Source: Photorhabdus australis DSM 17609 (GTDB taxonomy: Bacteria > Pseudomonadota > Gammaproteobacteria > Enterobacterales > Enterobacteriaceae). From it: a DNA stretch of 64,000 nucleotides. The translations under genes were made by a program, and so were the position numbers. The notes under the pieces were generated by a model. It was not told the DNA's origin. It saw nothing but the letters and a program-made list of their open reading frames with translations, and did not search any database. Below are positions 20,017 to 28,888 of the stretch, in pieces; position 1 is the first letter of the stretch; every line of letters begins with the position of its first letter. Location of the stretch: positions 46,414 through 110,413 of the forward strand of contig NZ_JONO01000011.1 in NCBI RefSeq assembly GCF_000711895.1, read 5' to 3'.

Positions 20017-20565
20017 TTAAAAATAGAGTTCCTTGATACAATCTATATAAAAGAATATAGAGTATTCAATATTTCTTGGCAGGAAAATGGCAATAACAAT
20101 CAGTAGGACAGAAATAAATCTTTCTGCTTTCTTATTTCCTTGCTTGCCAAGCACCGGTAGGCGAAAACGTATCTTTATTGGCCATAATAATGGTACACCA
20201 GCAGGAGTTAGCATATCTGCGATCAGATGACTTAGATAACCAACAATCATGGCATGGAAAAAATCAGCTGGAATAGGCCACTCTTCTGGTATTTTTAGCC
20301 AAAATAAAGCGACACCTAATATGAGAGCAAGTAGGCTATGAGTAAATCCCCTATGTCCACATAATTTGGCGATTGGTATGGAGATAAACCTAAATAGTTT
20401 GCCCAAGGTTGAATTTGGGTGATCTATATCTGGTAACAATGCAGTGAGAAGCGCTCCTGGTAGCATGTGTAACCAGTCACCATTAGCTATTTCTGGTGTT
20501 ATTTCGAGTTTGTGTGCCAGCATAATACTGGCAACTGAAAATAAAAGATGCCCTTCCGCGGTCAT
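20017..20565 (-). CDS. ydjM: LexA-regulated inner-membrane metal-dependent hydrolase YdjM
   Basis: This 182-residue DUF457 protein matches E. coli YdjM. Metal-binding-type motifs: MTAEGHLLFS at the start, LLPDIDHPNS, GHRGFTHSL and YLSHLIADMLTPAGVPLLWP. Four or so hydrophobic segments suggest an inner-membrane location. AGGAG precedes the ATG at 20565. A LexA box lies just upstream, so it is very likely an SOS gene as in E. coli. The enzymatic activity is not established. Confidence 0.93.
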   Translation of the reverse strand: MTAEGHLLFSVASIMLAHKLEITPEIANGDWLHMLPGALLTALLPDIDHPNSTLGKLFRFISIPIAKLCGHRGFTHSLLALILGVALFWLKIPEEWPIPADFFHAMIVGYLSHLIADMLTPAGVPLLWPIKIRFRLPVLGKQGNKKAERFISVLLIVIAIFLPRNIEYSIFFYIDCIKELYF

Positions 20566-20584
20566 AAGCTCCTCTGGCTGGTGA

Positions 20585-20600
20585 CTGTCTATCCATACAG
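20585..20600. promoter_or_regulatory. LexA (SOS) box upstream of ydjM
   Basis: CTGTCTATCCATACAG matches the LexA consensus CTGT-N8-ACAG exactly at its eight defining positions. It ends 20 bp above the ydjM start codon, placing it over the promoter or start site. Confidence 0.9.
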
Positions 20601-21506
20601 TGGGGCGAGTATAGTGGGTTTTATGCAGGTAAGATAGAGGTTGAAAAATAAAAAATGTTATTTATTAATAAATAGCATTAATATTTAATCAAGTTTTTAT
20701 TTGACAGAATAAGATATGAACGCTACGGCGACTATGTAAACAATTAAAGATTGCCATTTGGATAGATAATAGCAGTTAAAGTCACAGTTAAAAGATATCT
20801 ATTGCATTTAGTTGTTCGAATGAATGTGGTTTATATCTGTTAATGCTCAACATGGATCATTAAAATGATGAGCTGATGGTTTTTTCTATGTCCCCAGTCC
20901 TCTTAAGTAGTCCAGGTAACTCTTCTAGAGTTATTGAGAGACTTGGCTTATAACGGAATCCAATATAAATTCTGAATATATTTTCTATTCTAAAATGTTG
21001 AATTACTTATTGTTGCCAATTATATAAAAATGGTTAATAATTTAAGAAATAAGAGCATTCCATTATTTTTCATTCAAATTAGACCCTGATTGAAGATAAT
21101 TGTGAGAAATCATCTGTACGATGATTCAATATGGTAATTATAAAATCATATTATTTAATTCGAGGGGAAGATATGAATCCTCACAATGACAATAAATTAC
21201 TTTCCTCTGTTCAATGACTTCTAGATGATCGTAGCGGTTTGCCTGGTTGAAACTTTTGAGTAAATTGTATGTAGACTGGCTACGTATTTTTAAGCTTCTT
21301 GTCTTGAGGTGGCAGGTTAGCTATCGGGTGCTCCCATTGGTCATATAGTTAGCGAAAATTGACAGCAGTAATCTCGATAGATGGAATCTTTTTCTTATGG
21401 AAAATCGTAAGAAGTTCTTAGTTAATTAAATATAAAGTTAAATTTTATGACTGATGGTCTATGATTGAACAAAAATAAACTCTATTTATCGCTATGGGAG
21501 AGATCG
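20601..21506. other. AT-rich region of about 900 bp with one possible 14-codon ORF
   Basis: No substantial gene is visible. A short ORF at 21173-21217 (MNPHNDNKLLSSVQ, stop) follows a strong GAGGGGAAG site, and after its stop the same frame continues with LLDDRSGLPG before another stop. This could be a decayed gene start or a leader peptide. The rest holds the promoters of ydjM and yniB; I recognise no repeat or RNA. Confidence 0.4.
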
Positions 21507-22049
21507 ATGACTTATCAGAAAGCCGGATATATCGCGATGATGAAGCGAATCTTGGGTTGGGTGATCTTTATTCCGGCACTTGTATCAACTACTGTTTCTG
21601 TAATCAATCTTGTTTGGCAGCATGGTATTAGGGGAGATGGCATCAATGCGGTTTTGGATGATTTTTTGAAGATGATGGCAGAAATGGTGCGTTTTAATAC
21701 CCCATTCTTGGATTTTTTCTGGAAAAATTCCCCAACGCCCGATCGTTTGGTTGGTTTTACAGGATCAACTTTTGGTTTCTTGACTATCTATTTCCTTATT
21801 TTTATTGGTCTTGCTATGAGAGCATCAGGTCAACGTATGTATAGACAGGTGAAGTTTATACGTGAAAATATTGAGGATCAGCTTATTCTTGAAAAAGCTA
21901 AAGGCAACAATGGGCTGACAAGGGAACAGATTGAATCAAAAATTAAACTTCCTCATCATACACTGTTCAGCCAGATTTATATCTTATATATTTCACCGAT
22001 AATTGTTGGTGTAACTGCCTATTTTATATTGGAAATTTTAGGTTGGTAA
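21507..22049 (+). CDS. yniB: Inner-membrane protein YniB
   Basis: The 180-residue protein matches E. coli YniB (YniB-like family). From the ATG at 21507 (GGGAGAG just upstream) it reads MTYQKAGYIAMMKRILGW. TM segments lie near residues 17-37, 84-101 and 150-170. Conserved motifs: NTPFLDFFWKNSPTPD and EDQLILEKAKGNNGLTREQIESKI. It faces yniA, the same pairing as in E. coli, although there the two have another orientation as I recall. Function unknown. Confidence 0.9.
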   Translation: MTYQKAGYIAMMKRILGWVIFIPALVSTTVSVINLVWQHGIRGDGINAVLDDFLKMMAEMVRFNTPFLDFFWKNSPTPDRLVGFTGSTFGFLTIYFLIFIGLAMRASGQRMYRQVKFIRENIEDQLILEKAKGNNGLTREQIESKIKLPHHTLFSQIYILYISPIIVGVTAYFILEILGW

Positions 22050-22106
22050 GTTCTCCAATGGTTATTGCTGCGGAATTAAAGTGTTTTCGCAGCCTGATTA
22101 CTTTAT

Positions 22107-22976
22107 TTATTGACCATTTTCGGCCAGAATATTATCAATAGCATTTTGAGCTGTAATAAAATTATCACCACCAAACAGGTTACATCGGTTAAGTAAGTAA
22201 TAAAGTTGATATATAGGTTGTCGTTCAATGAAGCTAGCGGGGAGTGGCCATACGCTCTGATACCCGTCAAAAATTTGCATTGGTAAGTCAGGGTATAACG
22301 GTAGCATCGCAAAATCACACTCACGATCTCCCCAATAGCATGCTGGATCGAAGACAACTGCGTTATCATCTAGAGAAGAACAATTAGTTGGCCAGAGATC
22401 TCCATGTAACAGAGAGGGTTGTGGATGGTGGTGTTGCAGTTTGCTACTTACAGTTTGAACAATATTATCAATATCACCAAATATCATGCCTTTTTCTGCC
22501 GCAATTTGTAATTGCCAACCAACTCTTTTCTCTGCATAGAATTGATGCCAGCGTCGTTGCCAGCTGTTTGGTTGTGGTGTTGTTGCTAGCATATTGTCGA
22601 AATCAAAGCCGAATTGAGGCTGTTCACTCCATTGATGAAGTTTTGCCAGTTGTTGGCCGAAGCAATAAGCACTGTGAGAATCAAAAGGTTTTAAAATCAG
22701 AAACTCAAGTAGCAGAAAACTATAGTCACGATCACAGCCAATACCATAAATGGCTGGAACACGGATAGTTTGGCTGCGTGCAAGAAGTTCAAGTTGCTCT
22801 GATTCTGCTTTGAAGACGGAAAGCATTTCCCTCTGGTTAGATTTGACAAAAATTTGCCTTTCTCCATGGGTAATCCGCCAGGTTTGATGGATATCTCCTC
22901 CGATTAACTCAGTTTTATCGTGAATTTCGGCAACACCGAAATGCTCATTCAATAAACGATTTACTGCTTGCCACAT
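22107..22976 (-). CDS. yniA: Fructosamine kinase family protein YniA
   Basis: A fructosamine/ketosamine-3-kinase-like protein of 289 residues in the APH-type kinase fold. Its relatives phosphorylate sugar adducts on proteins (deglycation). Key elements: the glycine-rich GGDIHQTWRI, Lys in IFVKSNQRE, the catalytic loop LLHGDLWPTNCSS with Asp, and FDPACYWGDRECDFAM holding the metal-binding Asp. The C-terminal part FIERQPIYQLYYLLNR matches YniA. Apparently a single-gene unit. Substrate inferred from the family. Confidence 0.93.
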   Translation of the reverse strand: MWQAVNRLLNEHFGVAEIHDKTELIGGDIHQTWRITHGERQIFVKSNQREMLSVFKAESEQLELLARSQTIRVPAIYGIGCDRDYSFLLLEFLILKPFDSHSAYCFGQQLAKLHQWSEQPQFGFDFDNMLATTPQPNSWQRRWHQFYAEKRVGWQLQIAAEKGMIFGDIDNIVQTVSSKLQHHHPQPSLLHGDLWPTNCSSLDDNAVVFDPACYWGDRECDFAMLPLYPDLPMQIFDGYQSVWPLPASFIERQPIYQLYYLLNRCNLFGGDNFITAQNAIDNILAENGQ

Positions 22977-23066
22977 GGTTCACCTCTCTATGTCCTCAAT
23001 CACTTTATAAACAATTAACAATTATAGTCAGAGAAAATATATGATCAGGTAAAAAAGATGATTAAC

Positions 23067-23095
23067 AGGGTTATATCAAACAAATATAACCCTTT
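23067..23095. terminator. Stem-loop below yfeD
   Basis: AGGGTTATA (23067-23075) pairs with TATAACCCT (23085-23093), a perfect 9-bp stem next to the yfeD stop. A T-run follows directly only on the plus strand, so direction is unclear. Confidence 0.5.
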
Positions 23096-23098
23096 TTG

Positions 23099-23986
23099 TT
23101 ATTGATTGAGCTCGTTAGAAATTTTCAGAGAAATTTGATGAGTTTTATGTTTGGATTTTATCCTTGCCAGTTTTATTTGGCTATAAGCTAGTGCTAGTGT
23201 AAAGAAAATAGCTTGGACAATAACAATGCATGGACCTGTCGCTCCATCAATGTGGAAACTAATTAGTGTACCAAGAACACAGGAGCTGACTGATACAATA
23301 ACGGCGACAATTAACATCCGATCAAAGCTGCGGCATAGTGTGAAAGCTATGATTCCTGGTGATATCAACATTGCAATGACCAAAATCATTCCTACAGCCT
23401 GTAAGGAGGCAACTATTGTCATTGCTAGCAGGCAAAGTAAGCCGTAATGCAAAAACTTAATGGGTAATCCCACTACACGGGCTTGGTTAGGATCAAAACA
23501 GTAAAGCATGAAGTCTTTGCGTTTCAGTAGTATCACTACCATGGTAATACAGGTAATCCATAATGTTTGATTCAATTCATCTTTAGTTATCCCTAACATA
23601 TTACCAAACAGAATATGGGTGAGATGCTGGTCGGTATCCATTCGGGCAAAAAGAACCAGACCAAAAGCAAACATGCCAGAGAAGACAATTCCCATAACAG
23701 TATCTTCTTTTATTCGGCTGTGTTCTTTCAGATATCCTGTTGCAAAGGCACAAAAAATACCAGAAAGAAACGCGCCAATAGCCAGTGGTATCCCGGCAGC
23801 GAAAGCCAGAACAATTCCTGGTAATACTGCATGAGAGATAGCATCACCCATTAACGACCAACCTTTAAGCACCAGATAGCAAGAGAGCATAGCGCACACT
23901 GCACCTGTTATGATGGCTGCAAATATTGCTCGTTGCATAAATGGAAACATAAACGGCTCAGTGATTAACTGAATTAACTCATTCAT
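23099..23986 (-). CDS. yfeD: Iron/manganese ABC transporter permease YfeD
   Basis: A second permease subunit (295 residues) of the ABC-3 family, with 8-9 TM helices and the family motif [21 protein letters not shown] near residue 42. It overlaps yfeC by 4 bp (ATGA). With YfeC it forms the membrane channel for chelated iron or manganese delivered by YfeA. It is the last gene of yfeABCD; the polar C-terminal tail (KIKSKHKTHQISLK region) is probably cytoplasmic. Related names: SitD, MntD. Confidence 0.93.
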   Translation of the reverse strand: MNELIQLITEPFMFPFMQRAIFAAIITGAVCAMLSCYLVLKGWSLMGDAISHAVLPGIVLAFAAGIPLAIGAFLSGIFCAFATGYLKEHSRIKEDTVMGIVFSGMFAFGLVLFARMDTDQHLTHILFGNMLGITKDELNQTLWITCITMVVILLKRKDFMLYCFDPNQARVVGLPIKFLHYGLLCLLAMTIVASLQAVGMILVIAMLISPGIIAFTLCRSFDRMLIVAVIVSVSSCVLGTLISFHIDGATGPCIVIVQAIFFTLALAYSQIKLARIKSKHKTHQISLKISNELNQ

Positions 23987-24858
23987 GATTGCGTCTCCTG
24001 AACCAATGCTGAGGATGCTTTTTTGGCACGTATACGAGAAGCGAATAGCCCGTGTTTTGGTGCAAGGAAGAACGCCAATAAGAAAATAACTGTTTGAAGC
24101 GTGACAATGACACCACCGGTAGCACCATTGAGAAAGAAACTTAGGTAAGCGCCAAATGCACTAGTTAGAGAACCAATGGCAATGGCAATTATCAGCAAAC
24201 GTTTAAAACGGTCAGTCAGTAAATAAGCCGTTGCTCCTGGAGTTACTACCATTGCAATTACTAGAATGGCGCCAACAGTTTGTAAAGCTGCGACTGTACA
24301 TGCGCTTAATAAAGTAAAAAAAATAATTTTCATCCTCAAGGGCGATAGACCAATAGAACGTGCATGAGTTTCATCAAAAAACACAACGAGTAAATCTTTC
24401 CAGATAAACATTAGCACGATAAATGAAACTGCAATGATAATTTCAACTTGAAGAACATCTTCATCAGCGATACCAAGAATATTGCCAAGAATAATAGTTT
24501 GTACATTAACAGATGTTGGATTGAGAGAAACTATTAATAAACCGGCAGCAAAGAAGGTGGAAAATATAAATCCGATCACCGCATCTTCGCGTAAGCGGGT
24601 GATATGACGAACAAGAGTCATCGACAGGGCTGCCAGCATGCCGGTAAAAAAAGCGCCACCAGCATAAGGAAGACCTAGTGCGTAAGCGCCGGCGACACCA
24701 GGTACAACCGAGTGAGAGAGAGCATCTCCCATTAATGACCAGCCTTTTAGCATCAGATAGGCGGAAAGAAAGGCACAGACGGCACCGACGATAGCACTGA
24801 CCCAGATGGCTTTCACCATGTAGTTATAGTGAAAAGGTTGCAGCAAAAGTTCTATCAT
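23983..24858 (-). CDS. yfeC: Iron/manganese ABC transporter permease YfeC
   Basis: First permease of the Yfe/Sit system, 291 residues, ABC-3 family. The motif [24 protein letters not shown] near residue 42 marks the ATPase-coupling region (key residues G42, D46, S49, H50, approximate). It overlaps both neighbours by 4 bp, showing tight translational coupling. YfeC and YfeD are about the same length and clearly related, which fits an old duplication. Confidence 0.93.
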   Translation of the reverse strand: MIELLLQPFHYNYMVKAIWVSAIVGAVCAFLSAYLMLKGWSLMGDALSHSVVPGVAGAYALGLPYAGGAFFTGMLAALSMTLVRHITRLREDAVIGFIFSTFFAAGLLIVSLNPTSVNVQTIILGNILGIADEDVLQVEIIIAVSFIVLMFIWKDLLVVFFDETHARSIGLSPLRMKIIFFTLLSACTVAALQTVGAILVIAMVVTPGATAYLLTDRFKRLLIIAIAIGSLTSAFGAYLSFFLNGATGGVIVTLQTVIFLLAFFLAPKHGLFASRIRAKKASSALVQETQS

Positions 24859-25751
24859 GGTTGGCGTTTCTCCTTTTGCTGAGCTTGTCGCGGCGGAACA
24901 TGATGGTTATGACCATAAAACACTGCTGCACGTTCATCATCAGTAATAACAGTCAGAGAACGTGGGTCATCGTCATCGTGTAATTCTGGTCCAGATAGAT
25001 TGATATGACGAAGTACTCCACCAAAAGTCCTCTCTAAATTCTTTTGAGTGAATGTTGTTTCTGTTGGGCCACTGGCCAGAACAGTTCGGTTGATCAGGAT
25101 AACATGGTCACAGAATTCAGGTACGCTACCGAGATTGTGTGTTGAAACCAGAACTAGATGGCCTTCATCACGTAAATCACACAGTAAGTCAATGATGGCA
25201 TTCTCTGTTTTTACGTCAACACCGGTGAAAGGTTCATCCAGTAATAGAACTTTTCCTTCTTGAGCCAGAGCCCTTGCAAGAAAGACCCGCTTTTTCTGTC
25301 CGCCTGAAAGTTCACCAATCTGCCGATTGTGTAGGGCAGTTAAGCCAACACGCTCAAGAGCTTCATCAACAGCTTGGTGATCTTTTTTACTTGGGATTCT
25401 CAAAAATCCCATTTTGCCGTAGCGTCCCATCATAACAACATCGGAAACCAGTACTGGAAAGTTCCAGTCAACTTCTTCTGTCTGGGGTACATACGCAATG
25501 ATATTTTTCTTTAAAGCATTTTTAACAGACATATCGCTCAGGGTAACTTTCCCTTGAGATGGGTTTACCAAGCCCATAATAGTCTTAAACAATGTGGATT
25601 TACCACTACCGTTAATACCAACTAACGCACAGATAGTACCGCCAGTGATAGAGAAACTTGCGTCATAAATAGCGGTGTGACCGTTGTTGTAAGTTACAGT
25701 GGCATTGTCAACCACTAAATGAGGGCGTTCAAACGGATTACTGCTATTCAT
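24855..25751 (-). CDS. yfeB: Iron/manganese ABC transporter ATPase YfeB
   Basis: The 298-residue ATPase of the Yfe system. Walker [10 protein letters not shown] (near residue 45), ABC signature [15 protein letters not shown], Walker [13 protein letters not shown] and the H-loop STHN are intact. The C-terminal tail is rich in His and acidic residues ([19 protein letters not shown]), which may bind metal. It overlaps yfeA and yfeC by 4 bp each. Cytoplasmic face of the inner membrane. Confidence 0.94.
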   Translation of the reverse strand: MNSSNPFERPHLVVDNATVTYNNGHTAIYDASFSITGGTICALVGINGSGKSTLFKTIMGLVNPSQGKVTLSDMSVKNALKKNIIAYVPQTEEVDWNFPVLVSDVVMMGRYGKMGFLRIPSKKDHQAVDEALERVGLTALHNRQIGELSGGQKKRVFLARALAQEGKVLLLDEPFTGVDVKTENAIIDLLCDLRDEGHLVLVSTHNLGSVPEFCDHVILINRTVLASGPTETTFTQKNLERTFGGVLRHINLSGPELHDDDDPRSLTVITDDERAAVFYGHNHHVPPRQAQQKEKRQP

Positions 25752-26662
25752 TGATTAAATCCTTTTGCTATTGTATCTACGGTTTTGTTCAACAAATCAA
25801 TATACGTTGGCACTGGACCGTCACTACTAGAGAGTGAGTCTACATAAAGAACACCACCATAACGGGCGTCAGTTTCTTTACTGACTTGTTTGGCTGGTTT
25901 ATCGGAAATTGTACTTTCGCTAAATACAACTGGGATTTTATTTGCTCTCACAGTATCAATAACATGACGAACTTGTTGTGGCGAGCCTTGTTCTTCGGCA
26001 TTGATTGGCCACAGATAAACTTCTTTGAGTTGATAATCTTTAGCCAGATAACTGAAAGCACCTTCACTGGTGACTAGCCAACGTTGATCCTGTGGAATAC
26101 GGGAAAGGCGTTCTCTCAATGGAGAATCCAATTTAGCGATTTTTTCAGCGTAGGTTTTGGCGTTCCTATTATAGACTTCTGCATTTTCAGGATCATATTT
26201 CACAAATGCTTTGCGAATATTTTCAATATAGACCAGGGCGTTTGTTGGTGACATCCATGCGTGAGGGTTAGGATTTCCGTTATAAGGTCCTTCTCGGATA
26301 GGCAATGGTAGAATGCCGTCAGTAATAACAACTGCTGGTATATCTTTGAGATTTTCAAAGAAACGCTCGAACCAGCGTTCCAGATTCAATCCATTCCATA
26401 GGATCAAATCGGCATGTTGGGACTTAATAATATCTTTGGGGGTAGGTTGATAATCATGGATTTCAGCACCTGGTTTAGTAATTGATTCAACAATTGCAGC
26501 ATCTCCTGCTACATTTTGTGCTATATCCTGAATGATAGTAAAGGTGGTGACGACTTTGAATTTCTTAGAGGCAAATACTTGCTGGCTGAATAAAACTATA
26601 GATAGGAGAATCAACGTCATTCCCAGTATGGGAGAAGGGAACAGAGAAAGTTTTTTCTTCAT
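25748..26662 (-). CDS. yfeA: Periplasmic iron/manganese-binding protein YfeA
   Basis: Substrate-binding protein of cluster A-I (304 residues). Signal peptide about 1-31 (ending QQVFASKK). Likely metal ligands: His in [11 protein letters not shown], His in [10 protein letters not shown], Glu in [10 protein letters not shown] and Asp in VLYVDSLSS, the usual two His, Glu and Asp set. There is no lipobox Cys, so it is soluble. It leads the yfeABCD operon behind a well-matched Fur box. Related names: SitA. Metal preference (Fe, Mn or Zn) cannot be read from sequence alone. Confidence 0.94.
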   Translation of the reverse strand: MKKKLSLFPSPILGMTLILLSIVLFSQQVFASKKFKVVTTFTIIQDIAQNVAGDAAIVESITKPGAEIHDYQPTPKDIIKSQHADLILWNGLNLERWFERFFENLKDIPAVVITDGILPLPIREGPYNGNPNPHAWMSPTNALVYIENIRKAFVKYDPENAEVYNRNAKTYAEKIAKLDSPLRERLSRIPQDQRWLVTSEGAFSYLAKDYQLKEVYLWPINAEEQGSPQQVRHVIDTVRANKIPVVFSESTISDKPAKQVSKETDARYGGVLYVDSLSSSDGPVPTYIDLLNKTVDTIAKGFNQ

Positions 26663-26696
26663 GAATTCAAACCTTACTTGTTATAAGTATATATAT

Positions 26697-26715
26697 GATA
26701 ACGATTATCAATATC
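26697..26715. promoter_or_regulatory. Fur box upstream of yfeA
   Basis: GATAACGATTATCAATATC matches 16 of 19 positions of the Fur consensus GATAATGATAATCATTATC. It is centred about 44 bp upstream of the yfeA start. The Fe/Mn operons of relatives also respond to MntR; no separate MntR site was resolved. Confidence 0.88.
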
Positions 26716-26881
26716 ATTTAAGTAAAGTCAAGATTATAAAATTTGAAACCAGAGATTATTGCGATAGTCATTACATGATATGAACACGAATACAGTTAAA
26801 AGTTAAGTAAAAATATTTTTGGGTTGTAAGTGAAATTGTATATGCTCCGTTTGAATAAATCTTATCTAGAGGATTATTAAA

Positions 26882-27547
26882 GTGAAATTAAGATTCAGCG
26901 TTGCAGTACTGATCGTACTATTGGTAGGTTGTGCCGAAAGGAATCCCCGGCAAACAAGTCTCGGTAAGCAACTAGGCCAGCAACGTATGCTTAGTGGTGC
27001 TGTAGCTAAGTTTTCTTCTAATTTCCCTCCGACACCATTTGATACATTTATTCGGCAGGCATCTAATCGATATGGTGTTGATGAAGCACTTATTAGAGCG
27101 ATTATTCAAGTTGAATCAGGTTTTCGCCCTGGTGCAGTTAGTAAATCGAATGCAATTGGCCTTATGCAGATTAAAGCATCAACAGCAGGGCGAGATGTAT
27201 ATCGGCAGAAGGGACGTTTTGGTCAACCGACAACTCGTGAGTTGAAAGATCCTAAAACTAATATTGATCTTGGTACTGCTTACATCAGCATTCTGAAAGA
27301 GCAGCATCTGGCCGGAATTAATAACCCTGAGACTCTCTACTATGCGACTATTGTTGCTTATGTAAATGGTGCAGGTGCCCTTTTACGCACTTTTAGTACA
27401 GATCGTCAATTAGCTGTTAATAAAATAAATCGTATGACACCGGATGAGTTTTATCAGCATGTTCAGGATAATCATCCGGCAGCCCAGGCTCCACGTTATT
27501 TGTGGAAAGTAAAAAATGCTTATCGTTCATTGACAATGATAGAGTAA
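26882..27547 (+). CDS. emtA: Membrane-bound lytic murein transglycosylase EmtA
   Basis: An SLT-domain lipoprotein (221 residues) that cuts peptidoglycan endolytically. GTG start at 26882, with GAGGA 6 nt upstream. Lipobox LLVGC puts the lipidated Cys at residue 18. The SLT motif has catalytic Glu in IIQVESGFRPGAVSKSNAIG (followed by LMQIKAST) and the YVNGAGALLRTF block matching E. coli EmtA. Divergent from yfeA. The insert between lipid Cys and SLT domain is about 20 residues longer than in E. coli. Confidence 0.93.
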   Translation: MKLRFSVAVLIVLLVGCAERNPRQTSLGKQLGQQRMLSGAVAKFSSNFPPTPFDTFIRQASNRYGVDEALIRAIIQVESGFRPGAVSKSNAIGLMQIKASTAGRDVYRQKGRFGQPTTRELKDPKTNIDLGTAYISILKEQHLAGINNPETLYYATIVAYVNGAGALLRTFSTDRQLAVNKINRMTPDEFYQHVQDNHPAAQAPRYLWKVKNAYRSLTMIE

Positions 27548-27639
27548 CGAGCTAAGGAAAATGGTGATTCATTTCTAATGGGTTTTTCTACATTGTATAT
27601 TATATTGTCATTAGCATTAGAAACCGCCCAATTGTTTGC

Positions 27640-27918
27640 TTATCGCTTCTTATAGGACTTTTGGGTTGTTGGGAATTGCCACAGGCGCCCAATTTTATTC
27701 AGCCCGGGGGAATAAACAGGTAAAAACAATAGGTTAAATTTAGAATGACGATTCAGCCAATCACTGACTATCCGGCTTTTGTGAATACTATAATTATCCA
27801 AAATTAACGTGAGGGTTTCAGCGTGACAATATTGGCGATCAAGTTCTTCCAATACATTGATAAATAATCGAGAATTACGAAACGCGGGGATGGCTATTTG
27901 CGAGGAATACTGATTCAT
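27640..27918 (-). pseudogene. IS630-family transposase remnant
   Basis: A 92-codon piece of the C-terminal DDE region. It has the second Asp in LTLILDNYSIHKSR and the block LLFLPVYSPGLNKIGRLWQ. Where active relatives read N-x-x-ERLW, this copy reads NKIGRLW, so the catalytic Glu is replaced by Gly. The N-terminal helix-turn-helix and first Asp are missing. Degenerate sequence continues to about 28050 without a clear frame. No terminal inverted repeats recognised. Not functional. Confidence 0.75.
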
Positions 27919-28227
27919 GGTGCTGGTTCAGTTGTTTATCGGGTGCAAAAAATCCCTGACGAACAATGTAATGGATTACAACGCGGGTTAAAAGGCGTGA
28001 TAGCCTGCAGCGGGCTCAATAATGAGTCGGTGTCCATATAAGTTATTTATGAAAATATTTCAGTAAGCAATGAAATGGCGGAATGATTTCAGACGCTAAA
28101 TATAAATAGATTTAGTGTGTCTTTGGTTAAGAAATATTAGATTGTTTGTTCCTAAAATTATATAAAAAAATCAATCTTTTGAGTTATAAGAGTGTTTTAT
28201 TATTATTTTATTAAAATACACTGAATT

Positions 28228-28671
28228 GTGATAATACCCGTAGGTACTCCGATTCCTTGGCCGACGGCCATACCACCAGGCGGGTGGTTGCGGTGTAATG
28301 GTGCGGTCTTTGATAAATCGAAATTTCCGGAATTAGCCAAGGCTTATCCTAGTGGTAGATTGCCCGATTTGCACGGTGAATTTATCCGGGGATGGGACGA
28401 TGGGCGCGGAGTTGATCCATCGCGCTCACTGCTAGCATGGCAAGAGGGGTCTTATTTAATACAGGAAGCTCAACAAACTGCTGATCATGTTGTTAACTTC
28501 TCACTCAACGAGCATACGAAATTACAGTGGGATACTCCCCAAGATAAAGATATTCAATTAAGAGCTAGAGCGTCTGGAGGCTCGGCAACGACTTGGGCTG
28601 CCAATGCTGCTTATATCGGGGTATCAAGACCACGTAACATAGCGTTTAACTACATTGTAAGGGCAGCATAA
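28228..28671 (+). pseudogene. Orphan phage tail-fibre C-terminal fragment (tail-collar type)
   Basis: 147 codons of the C-terminal collar region of a tail-fibre protein: the opening PVGTPIPWPTAIPPGGWLRC, then GRLPDLHGEFIRGWDDGRG, and the end SRPRNIAFNYIVRAA. A stop codon lies two codons before the GTG start at 28228, and no ribosome site is visible. It lacks the long N-terminal shaft, so it is a leftover of a larger gene and not a complete one. No other phage gene is near it. It sits next to the IS630 remnant, so the emtA-thrS gap is a scar of past insertions. Confidence 0.75.
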
Positions 28672-28846
28672 TGATAGGGCCGCTTGGCCCTTTTCAATCA
28701 TAGTGTTTCGCGGTTTAATCGTGTGATATCATGTTGCTCGTTATATTGAAGTGCATAGTACATTTTTAATTGTGTACATATCTTGCGTAGTATAGTAAGA
28801 ATAATGATATAACTACTTGTAAATTATAAATTATTTTCTCCTTCAA

Positions 28847-28867
28847 GTGACCTGTCGTGTGGGTCAC
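28847..28867 (+). promoter_or_regulatory. thrS translational operator (tRNA-Thr anticodon mimic)
   Basis: GTGACC (28847-28852) and GGTCAC (28862-28867) form a stem closed by a T-G pair, leaving the 7-nt loop GTCGTGT. In anticodon numbering, U33 is followed by CGU at 34-36, a threonine anticodon. It lies 31-33 nt before the ATG, about where the E. coli operator's domain-2 loop is bound by ThrRS. Confidence 0.85.
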
Positions 28868-28888
28868 CACTGTAGATAAGGATTGTAA

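Noticed and set aside
27640..28671. Prophage in the emtA-thrS interval
   Set aside because: Only one tail-fibre fragment and one transposase fragment are present; no integrase, capsid, lysis or att sites.
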